Positions 52,582 through 60,678 of a DNA stretch of 64,000 nt are shown one piece after another (positions within the stretch are counted from its first letter, which is position 1; each line of letters opens with the position of its first letter). The stretch comes from a virus. A program made the position numbers and the translations under genes. The stretch spans positions 17,340-81,339 of the IMG/VR virus record IMGVR_UViG_3300042569_001270; one strand, 5' to 3'. The notes under the pieces were generated by a model. That model was not told the DNA's origin, did no database searches, and saw only the letters and a program-made list of their open reading frames with translations.

Positions 52582-54590
52582 TTTGCCTCCCTCCAGTTGC
52601 TTGCAATCGAGCCGCCAACGCCAATCGGTACCTGCAAGTTCAGTACCCGCATCGGGGCCTCAATCATAATCTTGTTGATCTTGGCCTCGTCTTCCTTGGC
52701 GTCCTTCTCGTCGCACTCGAAGACAAGCTCGTCGTGGACCTGCAGGAGCAGCTGAGATTTGATCTCTCCTCGCTGGTAGGCCGCGTCGAGTTCGCACATG
52801 GAGACTTGGATCACTCGTGCAGCCAGTCCCTGAATCGGGGCGTTGATGGCAGCACGCTCAGCGTGTTCCCTGTGCTTACGGCTCTGCGAGAAGATTTCCG
52901 GCAACCGGCGACGAGTACCAGCCAGCGTCGTGACGTAGCCGTCCTTGCGAGCCTGCTTGACCACGCTGTCCATGTAGACCGCGATGCCGCCGTAGGTGTT
53001 GAAGTAGAGGTCCATGCGCTCAGCGGCCTCCTCTTCAGTGATCTTCATACGCTTGGCATAGGTCTGAACGCTCATGCGGTAGTTCAGCGAGAAGTTCGTC
53101 TGCTTGCCGACGGCGTACTCCTTGTCGTGCTCAGCCTTGAACTTTTCCAGCCACGCCTTGTAGTCCTTCGTCACCTTCTTGGTGATGGGATCAACCTTCA
53201 CCTCTGGGTAGGGAAGGCTGAACAGGGCGGCTGCAGTCTTGGCGTGAGCGTTCTCTCCTCGCTGAAGGAGAGCCACCAGCGTAGCGTCCCCGCTGACCTC
53301 TGCGATACCGGTGAGTTCGATACCGCTGTAGTCCTTGACGATCAGGACCTTGCCCTTCCGAGCTGTGAAGGCCGACCGGATACCGTACGGGTCCTTCTCC
53401 TTACGAGCAGGAATGTTCTGAAGGTTGGGCAGCGGCGGGTCAGCGTTACGGTCACCGGAGGACAGGCGGCCAGTCTTGGCACGAGTCTGGTTGAACCTCG
53501 TGCGGCAGATGCCATCACCTTGCGCTCTGACCTTCATCATCAGTCCGTCGATAAAGGTGTTCTTCAGCGTGGTGACGCCAGCGTGATCAAGGAGCCACTC
53601 AGCCAACTCGAAGCCGTGCTCTTCTTTGTAAATCTGCATGGCCTCAGCGTCGAGTGACGGGTTCTTGTCCCCGCTCTTGGTCTCGTTGCCCAGCTTGACG
53701 ATGGGCCATCCAAGCTCATGGAGCAGCAGCTTCTTCTTCTGATCGTTGGACGCCATGTTGAACAGCGGCTTACCGATCTCACTGCGGAAGACGCACTCAA
53801 TGCGAGCCTGTTGAGCCTCGACCTCCTTGCCGATGGCTTCCATCATGCGAAGGTCAAGCCGGATGCCTCGCTTCTCCATGCGGAGAAGGACGAACGTGAA
53901 CGGGAGTTCCCACTTGCGGTACCACTCCCACGTCCCCTCTTCGATCATCTGCTTCTTGTGCTTGAGGTGAACCATCACCGAAGCCCAAGGGTCCTCGCCG
54001 GAGTACTCGTACAGCTGCTCGCGGGTTGTGGAGATCAACGGATTCTTGTTGGCCCACACCGTCCACAGGTCCTCGACCTCCCACTTGTTCTTGGCCGGTG
54101 TCCCGTCCTTCTTCAGCGGGGCATAGCCGAACAGCTGCTTGAACTGGCTCATGGCATAGCCAGTGACCTCCTTCATGTTCTCCTTCAAGCCGTGGGAGAG
54201 CCTGTTCTCGTCGGTGTAGAAGCTCTCCGTCACCGTGTCTCCAACCCACGACTTCTCGGCTACGGGGAACCCGTTTTCGCGGAAGACTTCGGAGTCGAAC
54301 TGGAGGTTTGATCCAACCTTGCGAGCCTTGGGGTTGGCGAGCCACTTGGCGTAGTGGTGCGTGAGGTTTCCGTGAACAACCACGCGTAGCTTGCGGGAAT
54401 GATCATAGTACGACCAGATGATGATCTGACGCTTACAGCCAGCAGGAGCGTCCCATTCTCTATAAGGACTGTTGGGGTTGGCGGTCTCGGAGTCGAGACC
54501 GTAGAGACTGGTTTCGTCCATCTCAGCGACATCAGCGATTGCCTCCTTGTCTGTCTTGATAACTCTCAGCGGCGGTACGGTGATCGACAT
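52578..54590 (-). CDS. polA: Family A DNA polymerase with 3'-5' exonuclease
   Basis: The 670-residue product has exonuclease motifs GLDSETA (D33, E35), SNLQFD (N95, D99) and YSGED, then polymerase motif A DYSGIELTGIAEVSGD, motif B K..NFSLNYRMS and motif C VHDELVFE. Two changes are notable: the usual Q in DYSQIEL is Gly, and the usual YG of motif B is YR. No 5'-3' exonuclease domain is fused; that activity is encoded separately at 62605. It starts behind AAGGAGG. It is the replicative polymerase of this phage. Confidence 0.92.
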   Translation of the reverse strand: MSITVPPLRVIKTDKEAIADVAEMDETSLYGLDSETANPNSPYREWDAPAGCKRQIIIWSYYDHSRKLRVVVHGNLTHHYAKWLANPKARKVGSNLQFDSEVFRENGFPVAEKSWVGDTVTESFYTDENRLSHGLKENMKEVTGYAMSQFKQLFGYAPLKKDGTPAKNKWEVEDLWTVWANKNPLISTTREQLYEYSGEDPWASVMVHLKHKKQMIEEGTWEWYRKWELPFTFVLLRMEKRGIRLDLRMMEAIGKEVEAQQARIECVFRSEIGKPLFNMASNDQKKKLLLHELGWPIVKLGNETKSGDKNPSLDAEAMQIYKEEHGFELAEWLLDHAGVTTLKNTFIDGLMMKVRAQGDGICRTRFNQTRAKTGRLSSGDRNADPPLPNLQNIPARKEKDPYGIRSAFTARKGKVLIVKDYSGIELTGIAEVSGDATLVALLQRGENAHAKTAAALFSLPYPEVKVDPITKKVTKDYKAWLEKFKAEHDKEYAVGKQTNFSLNYRMSVQTYAKRMKITEEEAAERMDLYFNTYGGIAVYMDSVVKQARKDGYVTTLAGTRRRLPEIFSQSRKHREHAERAAINAPIQGLAARVIQVSMCELDAAYQRGEIKSQLLLQVHDELVFECDEKDAKEDEAKINKIMIEAPMRVLNLQVPIGVGGSIASNWREAK

Positions 54591-54620
54591 GCAGTCCTCC
54601 TTGGTGAGCGTTCACTAGAA

Positions 54621-54650
54621 CGCCCCACCCTCCTTGCGGAAGATGGGGCG
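54621..54650 (-). terminator. Hairpin between acidic-protein gene and polA (minus strand)
   Basis: A GC-rich stem (54650-54644 with 54627-54621) lies just after the preceding gene's stop on the minus strand. There is no U run after it, so it may be an attenuating or mRNA-end-stabilising hairpin rather than a full terminator. Confidence 0.5.
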
Positions 54651-54671
54651 CTCCGATCAACGTTCAGCCTG

Positions 54672-55757
54672 TTACTGCGCCTTGACGCGGATCAGCTTCA
54701 GGACACCCTTCTCCTTCAGCTCCTCCGCCACGCCCTTGCACACTTCACCCTGCTCCGCCTTGTCGTCGGAGACAACGAAGACCTTCTGAATGGCCTCAAG
54801 GAAGAGCGGCTGGGTGACGCGCTGGTCCTCAGCAACGCCGTAAAGCTCGTTGACGAGATCAAACGCGCTGTCCGACGCCTTGAGCGGGTTCTCCTCAGAG
54901 ACCAGCTTGACGACGACACCATCACCGAACGGGGCGAAGGGGACGACCTTCTTCGTGAGCGAGGCCGTGACCGACGTAGCCTTGGCAGGGGCAGGAGCGG
55001 CCTTTTCAGCCTTCTTCGGGGCCTCCTTGACGACAGGGGCGGCCTTGGCGGGAGCCTTCTTCGGAGCAGGCTTCTCCTCCTCTTCCTCCTCTTCCTCCTC
55101 CTCTTCGTCCTCGTCGTCGGCTTCCGTGTCCTCGGAACCCTCAAGCTCCTCGTCCTCGTCAACCTCCTCAGCGTCGTCCTCGTCCTCCTCCTCGGTCTCC
55201 TCGACCTCCTCAGCCTCCTCCTCGTCCTCTTCGACCTCCTCGATCTCGTCGTCTTCGAGGGCGATGGTCTCCTCCTCCTCGACCTCCTCCGGCTCGGGGG
55301 CCTTCTTCTTCTTGACCTCCTTGACCGGCTCGACGGGGGCAGCAGCCTTCTTCGCGTTCTTGATGTCCTTGGCCATGATCTTCTTCCTCTCTTCTTTCGT
55401 GAGTCCTTCCTTGGACTCGGTGAGTGACGAACCGCCTTTGATGATTTGCGCTACCGACGTCTGGAGTGTGTGAAAGCACTCAGCGGCGAACGCACACTTC
55501 TCAGCACAGTAAGGCTCCCGTGCAGAAAAGTACCTACCGAAGCACTGCTCTTTACTAACGACGTGTTGTGGTGGCTTCACCTGCTCGTACGGGTGATTCT
55601 TGATTATGGCTCGTCCGTCATCGACTCTCCTATTCTCCATCCATTCCATCATGGTGGAGCGCTGTTCCTCAAGCTCGCCGGTTGCCGGTGTGCCTAGCAG
55701 TCGGACGAGTTTGGGGAGTTGTTCATCGGTGGCTGTTGCGAGTTGTTTGGTGAGCAC
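54672..55757 (-). CDS. Acidic low-complexity protein with N-terminal Cys4 site, 361 aa
   Basis: The GTG start follows AAGG. Residues 70-94 hold four cysteines (C72, C84, C88, C94) in QCFGRYF...CAEKCAFAAEC, a metal-site layout shared with other phage proteins of the CFG..Y type. Residues about 155-240 are almost continuous Glu/Asp, followed by Lys/Ala/Pro repeats and a folded C-terminal domain (about 280-361). The composition suggests a DNA-mimicking or protein-binding scaffold that works with the polymerase. Function not known. Confidence 0.6.
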   Translation of the reverse strand: MLTKQLATATDEQLPKLVRLLGTPATGELEEQRSTMMEWMENRRVDDGRAIIKNHPYEQVKPPQHVVSKEQCFGRYFSAREPYCAEKCAFAAECFHTLQTSVAQIIKGGSSLTESKEGLTKEERKKIMAKDIKNAKKAAAPVEPVKEVKKKKAPEPEEVEEEETIALEDDEIEEVEEDEEEAEEVEETEEEDEDDAEEVDEDEELEGSEDTEADDEDEEEEEEEEEEEKPAPKKAPAKAAPVVKEAPKKAEKAAPAPAKATSVTASLTKKVVPFAPFGDGVVVKLVSEENPLKASDSAFDLVNELYGVAEDQRVTQPLFLEAIQKVFVVSDDKAEQGEVCKGVAEELKEKGVLKLIRVKAQ

Positions 55758-55766
55758 GGCTGCCTT

Positions 55767-55994
55767 CTAACGCTTCTTCGAGGTTGCGTCAAGCAGCGGG
55801 AGTTGGCCGTTGTTGCTAACAAGTGGATCGACACCAGCCACTTGGTCCCGCTGCTTGAGGAGCCACGTTGCAGAGAGCGTGCCATCGAGCAGCTGAGGCT
55901 TGCGTAACTTTATCAACTTCAAGCAGTCAGGACAGTTCACAAGCCGAATGTCCATCGTGCTGTTACGTCCAGCCTTGCTGCAGTCCACGGACAT
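55767..55994 (-). CDS. Small hypothetical protein with CxxC, 75 aa
   Basis: The start is uncertain: ATG 55994, ATG 55955 and GTG 56030 all lack a ribosome site; 55994 leaves the least overlap with the previous gene. The product has VNCPDC and a basic tail. It ends nine bases before the acidic-protein gene. It may be translated by coupling. Function unknown. Confidence 0.45.
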   Translation of the reverse strand: MSVDCSKAGRNSTMDIRLVNCPDCLKLIKLRKPQLLDGTLSATWLLKQRDQVAGVDPLVSNNGQLPLLDATSKKR

Positions 55995-56016
55995 CTTGTT
56001 GTGGAAGGCAACGCCT

Positions 56017-56988
56017 CTACTGTGGATCACTTTCGGGCTGCTCGCCCGGTACCTCGCTGTCCTCACGGCCCTCTCCTCGTTTGGCGTTGCAACCGAAGCA
56101 CTCGTCCAAGTCGCCGTAGGTGGTTGCTCCACACGGGCAACCCCACATCAGCCCTGCCTTGGTTGCAAGCCGGTCGAGCATAGCGCACTCCTCGTCGTCG
56201 GCCACACTGAAGAGTTCTACGAGAGCCTCAAGATTGATCTCGTTATCCTTCTTGTTCGCTTCGAGAAGCTTGAAGCCTGCTTCCATGTCGAGCTTGGCGG
56301 CTTCAACTTTTGCGTATGCCTCAAGCAAGTCCGTTATCGGGATGCGCTTGAGGATAACGTCCACAGGGAGGTCACTGGCATCGTTAATATCCGCGCACTC
56401 ATCGTTGTTGTAGTACTTGCCGTCAATCATCAGTACCGCAGCGTTACCGTCGGTGCTGCTGTACGTCTCCCCGTCGTCAAGGACGAGTAGCGGCATGGGG
56501 TCGTACTCAGGCTCGGCTGTAGGTACCGTGCACTGGTTGTCGGCGTTCGGCGCTTCGTAGGTGGTCACGGCATCGACGCAGTAGACAAGACCGTCGCGGA
56601 AGACGTACCGCCAAGAGGTGCCGTCCTCGCCCTCTGCCGTAACGTGTCCTTTGTTGTACCAGACCTCTTTCGGGTTGTTATTGACGAACTTTGCGATAGC
56701 TGCAAAGAACCGATCATCAACGTCAGAGTCTCGGTTGTCCATACCGTCGGCATAGTCGATGCTCATAACACCGACGGCGCTTCTGCCGACCTCCCAGCCA
56801 AAGTAGCGGAAGGCGAACGGGATCGAAGAGGCGGCGTCGATCTCGGCCTTGTAGTTCTTGAGGACCGATCCTTTGTAAAAGGAGGTCTCCAGCCACTTGT
56901 CGAACTTGGTGAGAGCCTCGATCACAGCGGGAAAGTCTTTCGCCTCGATGACGAAGCAGGTGTCGATGACGTGTGAGTTATAAGACAT
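56017..56988 (-). CDS. YubB-fold-related protein with C-terminal zinc ribbon, 323 aa
   Basis: The ATG at 56988 follows AAGGAG; a longer frame is not used. The N-terminal 150 residues (MSYNSHVIDTCFVIEAKDFPAVIEALTKF..., WYNKGHVT, WRYVFRDG) resemble the YubB ferredoxin-like fold, as does the next gene upstream. The C-terminus ends in a four-Cys zinc ribbon (WGCPCG...DECFGCNAKRG). The middle is acidic and includes a segment rich in Asp and Glu. Known YubB-like proteins are of unknown role on plasmids and phages. Confidence 0.6.
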   Translation of the reverse strand: MSYNSHVIDTCFVIEAKDFPAVIEALTKFDKWLETSFYKGSVLKNYKAEIDAASSIPFAFRYFGWEVGRSAVGVMSIDYADGMDNRDSDVDDRFFAAIAKFVNNNPKEVWYNKGHVTAEGEDGTSWRYVFRDGLVYCVDAVTTYEAPNADNQCTVPTAEPEYDPMPLLVLDDGETYSSTDGNAAVLMIDGKYYNNDECADINDASDLPVDVILKRIPITDLLEAYAKVEAAKLDMEAGFKLLEANKKDNEINLEALVELFSVADDEECAMLDRLATKAGLMWGCPCGATTYGDLDECFGCNAKRGEGREDSEVPGEQPESDPQ

Positions 56989-57001
56989 GTTGATCTCCTT
57001 G

Positions 57002-57514
57002 TTACTGGTTGTTGGTAGTGGTTTCGGTGGCTTCTTCAGTCTCGTCAAGTCCGTCGGTCGAACCGAAGACGAGTTCGTAGATGCGGCGGTAGTCTTCACT
57101 CTGCCGGTCGGGGAACTCGTTGATCTCCCACATCTCCTCGTGCTGAGCCGTGACTTCACCGGCAAAGCACATGGCGTCTTCGACCCATGCCATGTGGAAC
57201 GTGAGCGAGGGGTACTTCCTGTGAGTCTTACGGAGCCAGTCAACAGGGGGTGCCCACGCTGTGTCGAAGCTGTAGGTCACGCCGCTGTCGTCGTCATGCT
57301 CGTGAAGCTCGCTGTCGTCGTTCACGTCCCACTTGGTTCCCCAGTTGGCGATGTGCCAGTCGTACCAGTCCATACCTTCCGGCAGAGGGACAGAGCGGTC
57401 GAAGCTCAAGGCTCCGGCGTCGTCCTTGTCCTTCGGCTTGTTCTCTTCCACAAACTTCTTGATGTCTTCGGCGTTGCCCTTGATCTGCAGTTGGTTCGTG
57501 CACCAGTTCGGCAT
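57002..57514 (-). CDS. YubB ferredoxin-like domain protein, 170 aa
   Basis: Starts at ATG 57514 behind ACGGAG. MPNWCTNQLQIKG followed by AEDIKKFVEEN is the hallmark opening of the YubB/api92 family (DUF1281). A DWYDWHIANWGTKWD segment is also typical. The family is common on conjugative plasmids and phages and has no established function. A tandem related gene follows. The terminator upstream of this gene lets it be expressed apart from the CobT-like gene. Confidence 0.8.
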   Translation of the reverse strand: MPNWCTNQLQIKGNAEDIKKFVEENKPKDKDDAGALSFDRSVPLPEGMDWYDWHIANWGTKWDVNDDSELHEHDDDSGVTYSFDTAWAPPVDWLRKTHRKYPSLTFHMAWVEDAMCFAGEVTAQHEEMWEINEFPDRQSEDYRRIYELVFGSTDGLDETEEATETTTNNQ

Positions 57515-57535
57515 TGTGATCTCCGTGAAAGTTTG

Positions 57536-57589
57536 AGAAAAAAGAAAAAGGCGAGGCACCCTCCTGCCTTACGGTCAGGGTGCCCCGCC
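57536..57589 (-). terminator. Terminator after the CobT-like gene (minus strand)
   Basis: On the minus strand a 13-bp stem (57589-57577 with 57562-57550), with one G-U pair, is followed by TTTTTCTTTTTT. The wobble pair and the U run are both right only for the minus strand. It closes the MoxR/VWA operon, 11 bases past the gene's stop. Confidence 0.92.
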
Positions 57590-57599
57590 CAGTTTGTGA

Positions 57600-60254
57600 C
57601 TACGCGCCGTTACGCTTCATCGCACTCAGCAAGATGCGCTTGAGTTCCGTCGCAGCGAGCAGCGGCGTCTCAGCGACCTCGTTGATAACGATGCATTTGT
57701 CGTAATACTCTTTCGCGGCCTGCTCCTGCATCGACAAGCAGATCACCTCGATACCGGAAGCTTGAACCTGCTTCACGATGTCCTTGAGGTACTGACGGTG
57801 CTTATTGGTGTTGAAGTCTGACGGTTCAGGGATACCGTCGTCCACCATGAAGATCACCTTCCGCTTCTCACGACGAGCAGCAATGTCTTCAGCCACCCTA
57901 CGCAGGGCCTCACCGTCGTAGGTGTTGGAGCGGGGCTGCATGCGGACCATCTTGTGCTTCACAGCGGCCCACCGTTCCTCCCAGCCCTTGTACTCAGTCA
58001 GGATCAGAGCACCGAGTCGGGTGTAGTGGTGAAGCTCACTGCGATTGATGGTTGCCACGGATCGAGCGTTACTGCCGATGACTCCGTACATACCGCTCGC
58101 CGCTGTCGGCTCTGCTGTGTGACCGACGACCCGGAACGGTACGTTCAAGGCCCCCAAGGTCTCACCGAAGATCAACGCCACCTCTCGTGCCAGTTCCATG
58201 CGTGAGAGGTAGCCGTGGCCCATACAGGCACCACGCTTGATGCACTTGGGATCAGTCACAATCCTCTTGGGGCGGTTGTACATGTCCTTTGCGCCAGAAG
58301 GATCAACCACCTCGCACCGAAGATACGAGCCGGTCTGCATTGAACCGGACTCGTTCACACAGAGAGCGACACACACCTCGTTGTTGTTGAAGGTGTACGT
58401 CGTCCGCTTGAAGACCCGACCACTATCGTCGGTGTCTTTCAAGGCGAACTTGTAGAGGTTGGTAAAGTCGAGATCACCATCCTCCAAGTTACGCATGTGG
58501 CGGGGCTTTGACTGCGTGGTCAGGATCGACTGCAGCTTCCGCTTCATCACGCCGATGTGAGCGTCGGCCTTCCTCGACATCTTGTCGTAGGTCGCCTTCT
58601 CTCTCACCTCGTCGATCAGGTAGTTTGGCATGAGGAGTGGCATGAGATCGTCAATGTGACCGACCTTGTCCCACTCGTTGCTAAAGACGCGGTAGCTGTC
58701 GCCGCTGTACTTGCTCTGGCTAAGCTGCGTAGCGGCCTCGTCTTTGATCAAGCTCTCGATGCTGTACTGGTCGCCACTGGTACCGTTGGGGTTGTTCGGG
58801 TCTTCAAGCTCGTCAAAGCCCCACAGATCGTTGGGCCTGACAGGGCTTGCTGACTCCTTGGCGTTAGGATCACCCGCACCTCCCCCTGCGTCGCCTTCCT
58901 CCAAGTTCGCTTTGTACTCCTCGCCGTCCTCGTCCTCGTCGTCACCACCGGACGGGCCTACGCCATCAGAGCCATCACCGTCGTCTCCGTCTCCTCCTTC
59001 TTCGTCGTCCTCTCCATCGCCGTCCTCTCCATCGCCATCATCGTCCTCTTCCTCGTCGCCGCCCCCGCCGCCCTGACCTTCGGCGTCACCATCGCCCTCA
59101 TCACCTTCTCCTTCATCGTCGTCGTCACCGTCTCCATCACTGCCGTCATCGCTTCCGTCACCATCTCCGTCTGAGTCGTCCCCAGCATCTCCCTCGTCAT
59201 CGTCTCCGTCATCTCCGTCGTCATCGTCATCGTCTTCATCATCCCAATCACGTCCTCCACCCTCTGCAGGATCAGAATCTTCTTCATCGTCTCCGTCGTC
59301 TCCGTCGTCGGACTCAGCAGCCACTGCAGATTCGGAAGGCTCGTCTTCATCGTCATTGTCGTTCTCCTGTTGTGCTTGCTTCTTGAGCTTGTTGGCTTCT
59401 TCTTGGATGATCTGTTGAAACGAGGACTGTGCATTGTTGACAAGCTTGAGCTTTTCGATAATCCGCTCAGCGATGTCGTAGCACTCCTTGGTGGACTGCG
59501 CCCTGACACAGGCCGTGATCTCGGGCTTCAGCTCCTCCAGTACCTTCTGGTACAGCGGGTGAAGGCCCTTGAAGTACCAAGACTTTTGGTACTTACCGCC
59601 ACGGTCTGCGATGTCGAGGAAGCAGGTGAGAATCCTCGCAACAGGAGGCAGCTTGCTCCACCTGTCAGGCTCCACCAGCTTCCGTAACGCCCACTCCGAC
59701 TTGTTAGTGAGATCGACAGCAACGCCAGCCCACAGCTCCTTCATCTTCTTCTCGATGAAGGCGTCCTCGACGCAGTTCCAGACGATCTGGTGCATCTTGG
59801 AGCGGTTGACGAACTGACGTTTTTTGATCTCGCTAAAGTCAGTGTAGACGACGTGACCGACTTCGTGGCTCACGAACCCACGGATAGCCTCAAGGAACTC
59901 AGCTGCTCGCTTCTGTTCCTCCGGCGTCATGCCCTTCCGATCAAGGATTGAAAGGTCGGGAATGACGATGAGGTTGCCGTCCGTGTAGCACTCGGTCCCA
60001 CGACAGACCAACCGGACCTTCTTCTTACTGAGAAGACCGGAGAAGACCTCCAGCGCTTTGCGGAAGGTCTGAATCTCGTGGTTGAGGCCGTTGACACCGA
60101 CTCGGGCACCGCGCCCTTGGATGATAATCTCACCCTCAGGCTTCGGCGGCGGCCAGTTGTTGATCTCATCAGCCAGCAAGTTACCGCTTGAGGTCGCTGA
60201 GCTTGATGTTGGTGAAGCTGAACTTGCGCTGTTGGGGCTTTGCGGGCTGCTCAT
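57600..60254 (-). CDS. cobT: CobT-like VWA protein with HExxH motif and long acidic linker
   Basis: The 884-residue product has a Ser/Pro-rich start, a CobT-like N-terminal domain with HEVGHVVYTDF at 130-140 (HExxH), a long low-complexity acidic linker (about residues 295-475), then a C-terminal VWA domain. The MIDAS motif reads VNESGSM near residue 633: Asn replaces the usual first Asp of DxSxS. A second site DDGIP lies near 820. The AAA+ partner is two genes upstream. The ATG at 60254 follows AAGGAG but overlaps the zinc-protein gene by 74 bases; an internal start is possible. Likely partner of the MoxR-type ATPase in remodelling or chelation. Confidence 0.82.
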   Translation of the reverse strand: MSSPQSPNSASSASPTSSSATSSGNLLADEINNWPPPKPEGEIIIQGRGARVGVNGLNHEIQTFRKALEVFSGLLSKKKVRLVCRGTECYTDGNLIVIPDLSILDRKGMTPEEQKRAAEFLEAIRGFVSHEVGHVVYTDFSEIKKRQFVNRSKMHQIVWNCVEDAFIEKKMKELWAGVAVDLTNKSEWALRKLVEPDRWSKLPPVARILTCFLDIADRGGKYQKSWYFKGLHPLYQKVLEELKPEITACVRAQSTKECYDIAERIIEKLKLVNNAQSSFQQIIQEEANKLKKQAQQENDNDDEDEPSESAVAAESDDGDDGDDEEDSDPAEGGGRDWDDEDDDDDDGDDGDDDEGDAGDDSDGDGDGSDDGSDGDGDDDDEGEGDEGDGDAEGQGGGGGDEEEDDDGDGEDGDGEDDEEGGDGDDGDGSDGVGPSGGDDEDEDGEEYKANLEEGDAGGGAGDPNAKESASPVRPNDLWGFDELEDPNNPNGTSGDQYSIESLIKDEAATQLSQSKYSGDSYRVFSNEWDKVGHIDDLMPLLMPNYLIDEVREKATYDKMSRKADAHIGVMKRKLQSILTTQSKPRHMRNLEDGDLDFTNLYKFALKDTDDSGRVFKRTTYTFNNNEVCVALCVNESGSMQTGSYLRCEVVDPSGAKDMYNRPKRIVTDPKCIKRGACMGHGYLSRMELAREVALIFGETLGALNVPFRVVGHTAEPTAASGMYGVIGSNARSVATINRSELHHYTRLGALILTEYKGWEERWAAVKHKMVRMQPRSNTYDGEALRRVAEDIAARREKRKVIFMVDDGIPEPSDFNTNKHRQYLKDIVKQVQASGIEVICLSMQEQAAKEYYDKCIVINEVAETPLLAATELKRILLSAMKRNGA

Positions 60255-60663
60255 TCTTGGTCTCCTTGGCCTCGACGGCCTTCGTGGTTTCCTTGGCAGT
60301 GGTCGTGTTCTTGGTGGGCTGAGTGGGCGTCGGCTCCGGCTCCTTCACGGTGGCCGGAGCGGTGGGAGGTGTCACCTTGGCGGGCTTCTTCCCCCCGAGA
60401 CCCACCGAAACAGTGGGCGGCGGAGGGAAGTTCGGTGTCGTGGTTCCACCGCTAACAGCGATGAAGTCAACGGCGCAGGGGTTGTAGTGCATGATCTTGG
60501 AGGTCGTCTTGTTCCAAGCGATCATGCTCCCTACTGGGGCCGCTGAGCCACACACCGAGCACTTGTTGGGGAACTTTGCATTGATCGGAATCCACCCAGC
60601 GGCTCGAAGGTCCGTTCGAGCCTTGGTGTCTTCCGCTGGCGTCAGGTTCTTAGCTGTCTGCAT
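60181..60663 (-). CDS. Zinc-finger protein with Pro/Thr/Lys-rich tail, 160 aa
   Basis: Three cysteines and a His (C35, C38, H59 and C63 in NKCSVCG...HYNPC) suggest one zinc site, followed by a Pro/Thr/Lys linker and a short basic end (FSFTNIKLSDLKR). It lies between the AAA+ and CobT-like genes, 16 bases after the first. Position implies an adaptor that may bring the ATPase-VWA complex to a target. Its stop overlaps the CobT-like start region. Confidence 0.6.
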   Translation of the reverse strand: MQTAKNLTPAEDTKARTDLRAAGWIPINAKFPNKCSVCGSAAPVGSMIAWNKTTSKIMHYNPCAVDFIAVSGGTTTPNFPPPPTVSVGLGGKKPAKVTPPTAPATVKEPEPTPTQPTKNTTTAKETTKAVEAKETKNEQPAKPQQRKFSFTNIKLSDLKR

Positions 60664-60678
60664 CGTCGGCTCCTTGGA

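Noticed and set aside
54399-55427. Plus-strand frame with long Leu-rich runs opposite the acidic protein
   Set aside because: Poly-Glu/Asp codons read backwards give Leu/Ser-rich frames; not a membrane protein gene.
57600-60254. Acidic repeats considered as a separate inserted gene or frameshift
   Set aside because: The frame is continuous through the low-complexity tract and both flanking domains are in the same frame.
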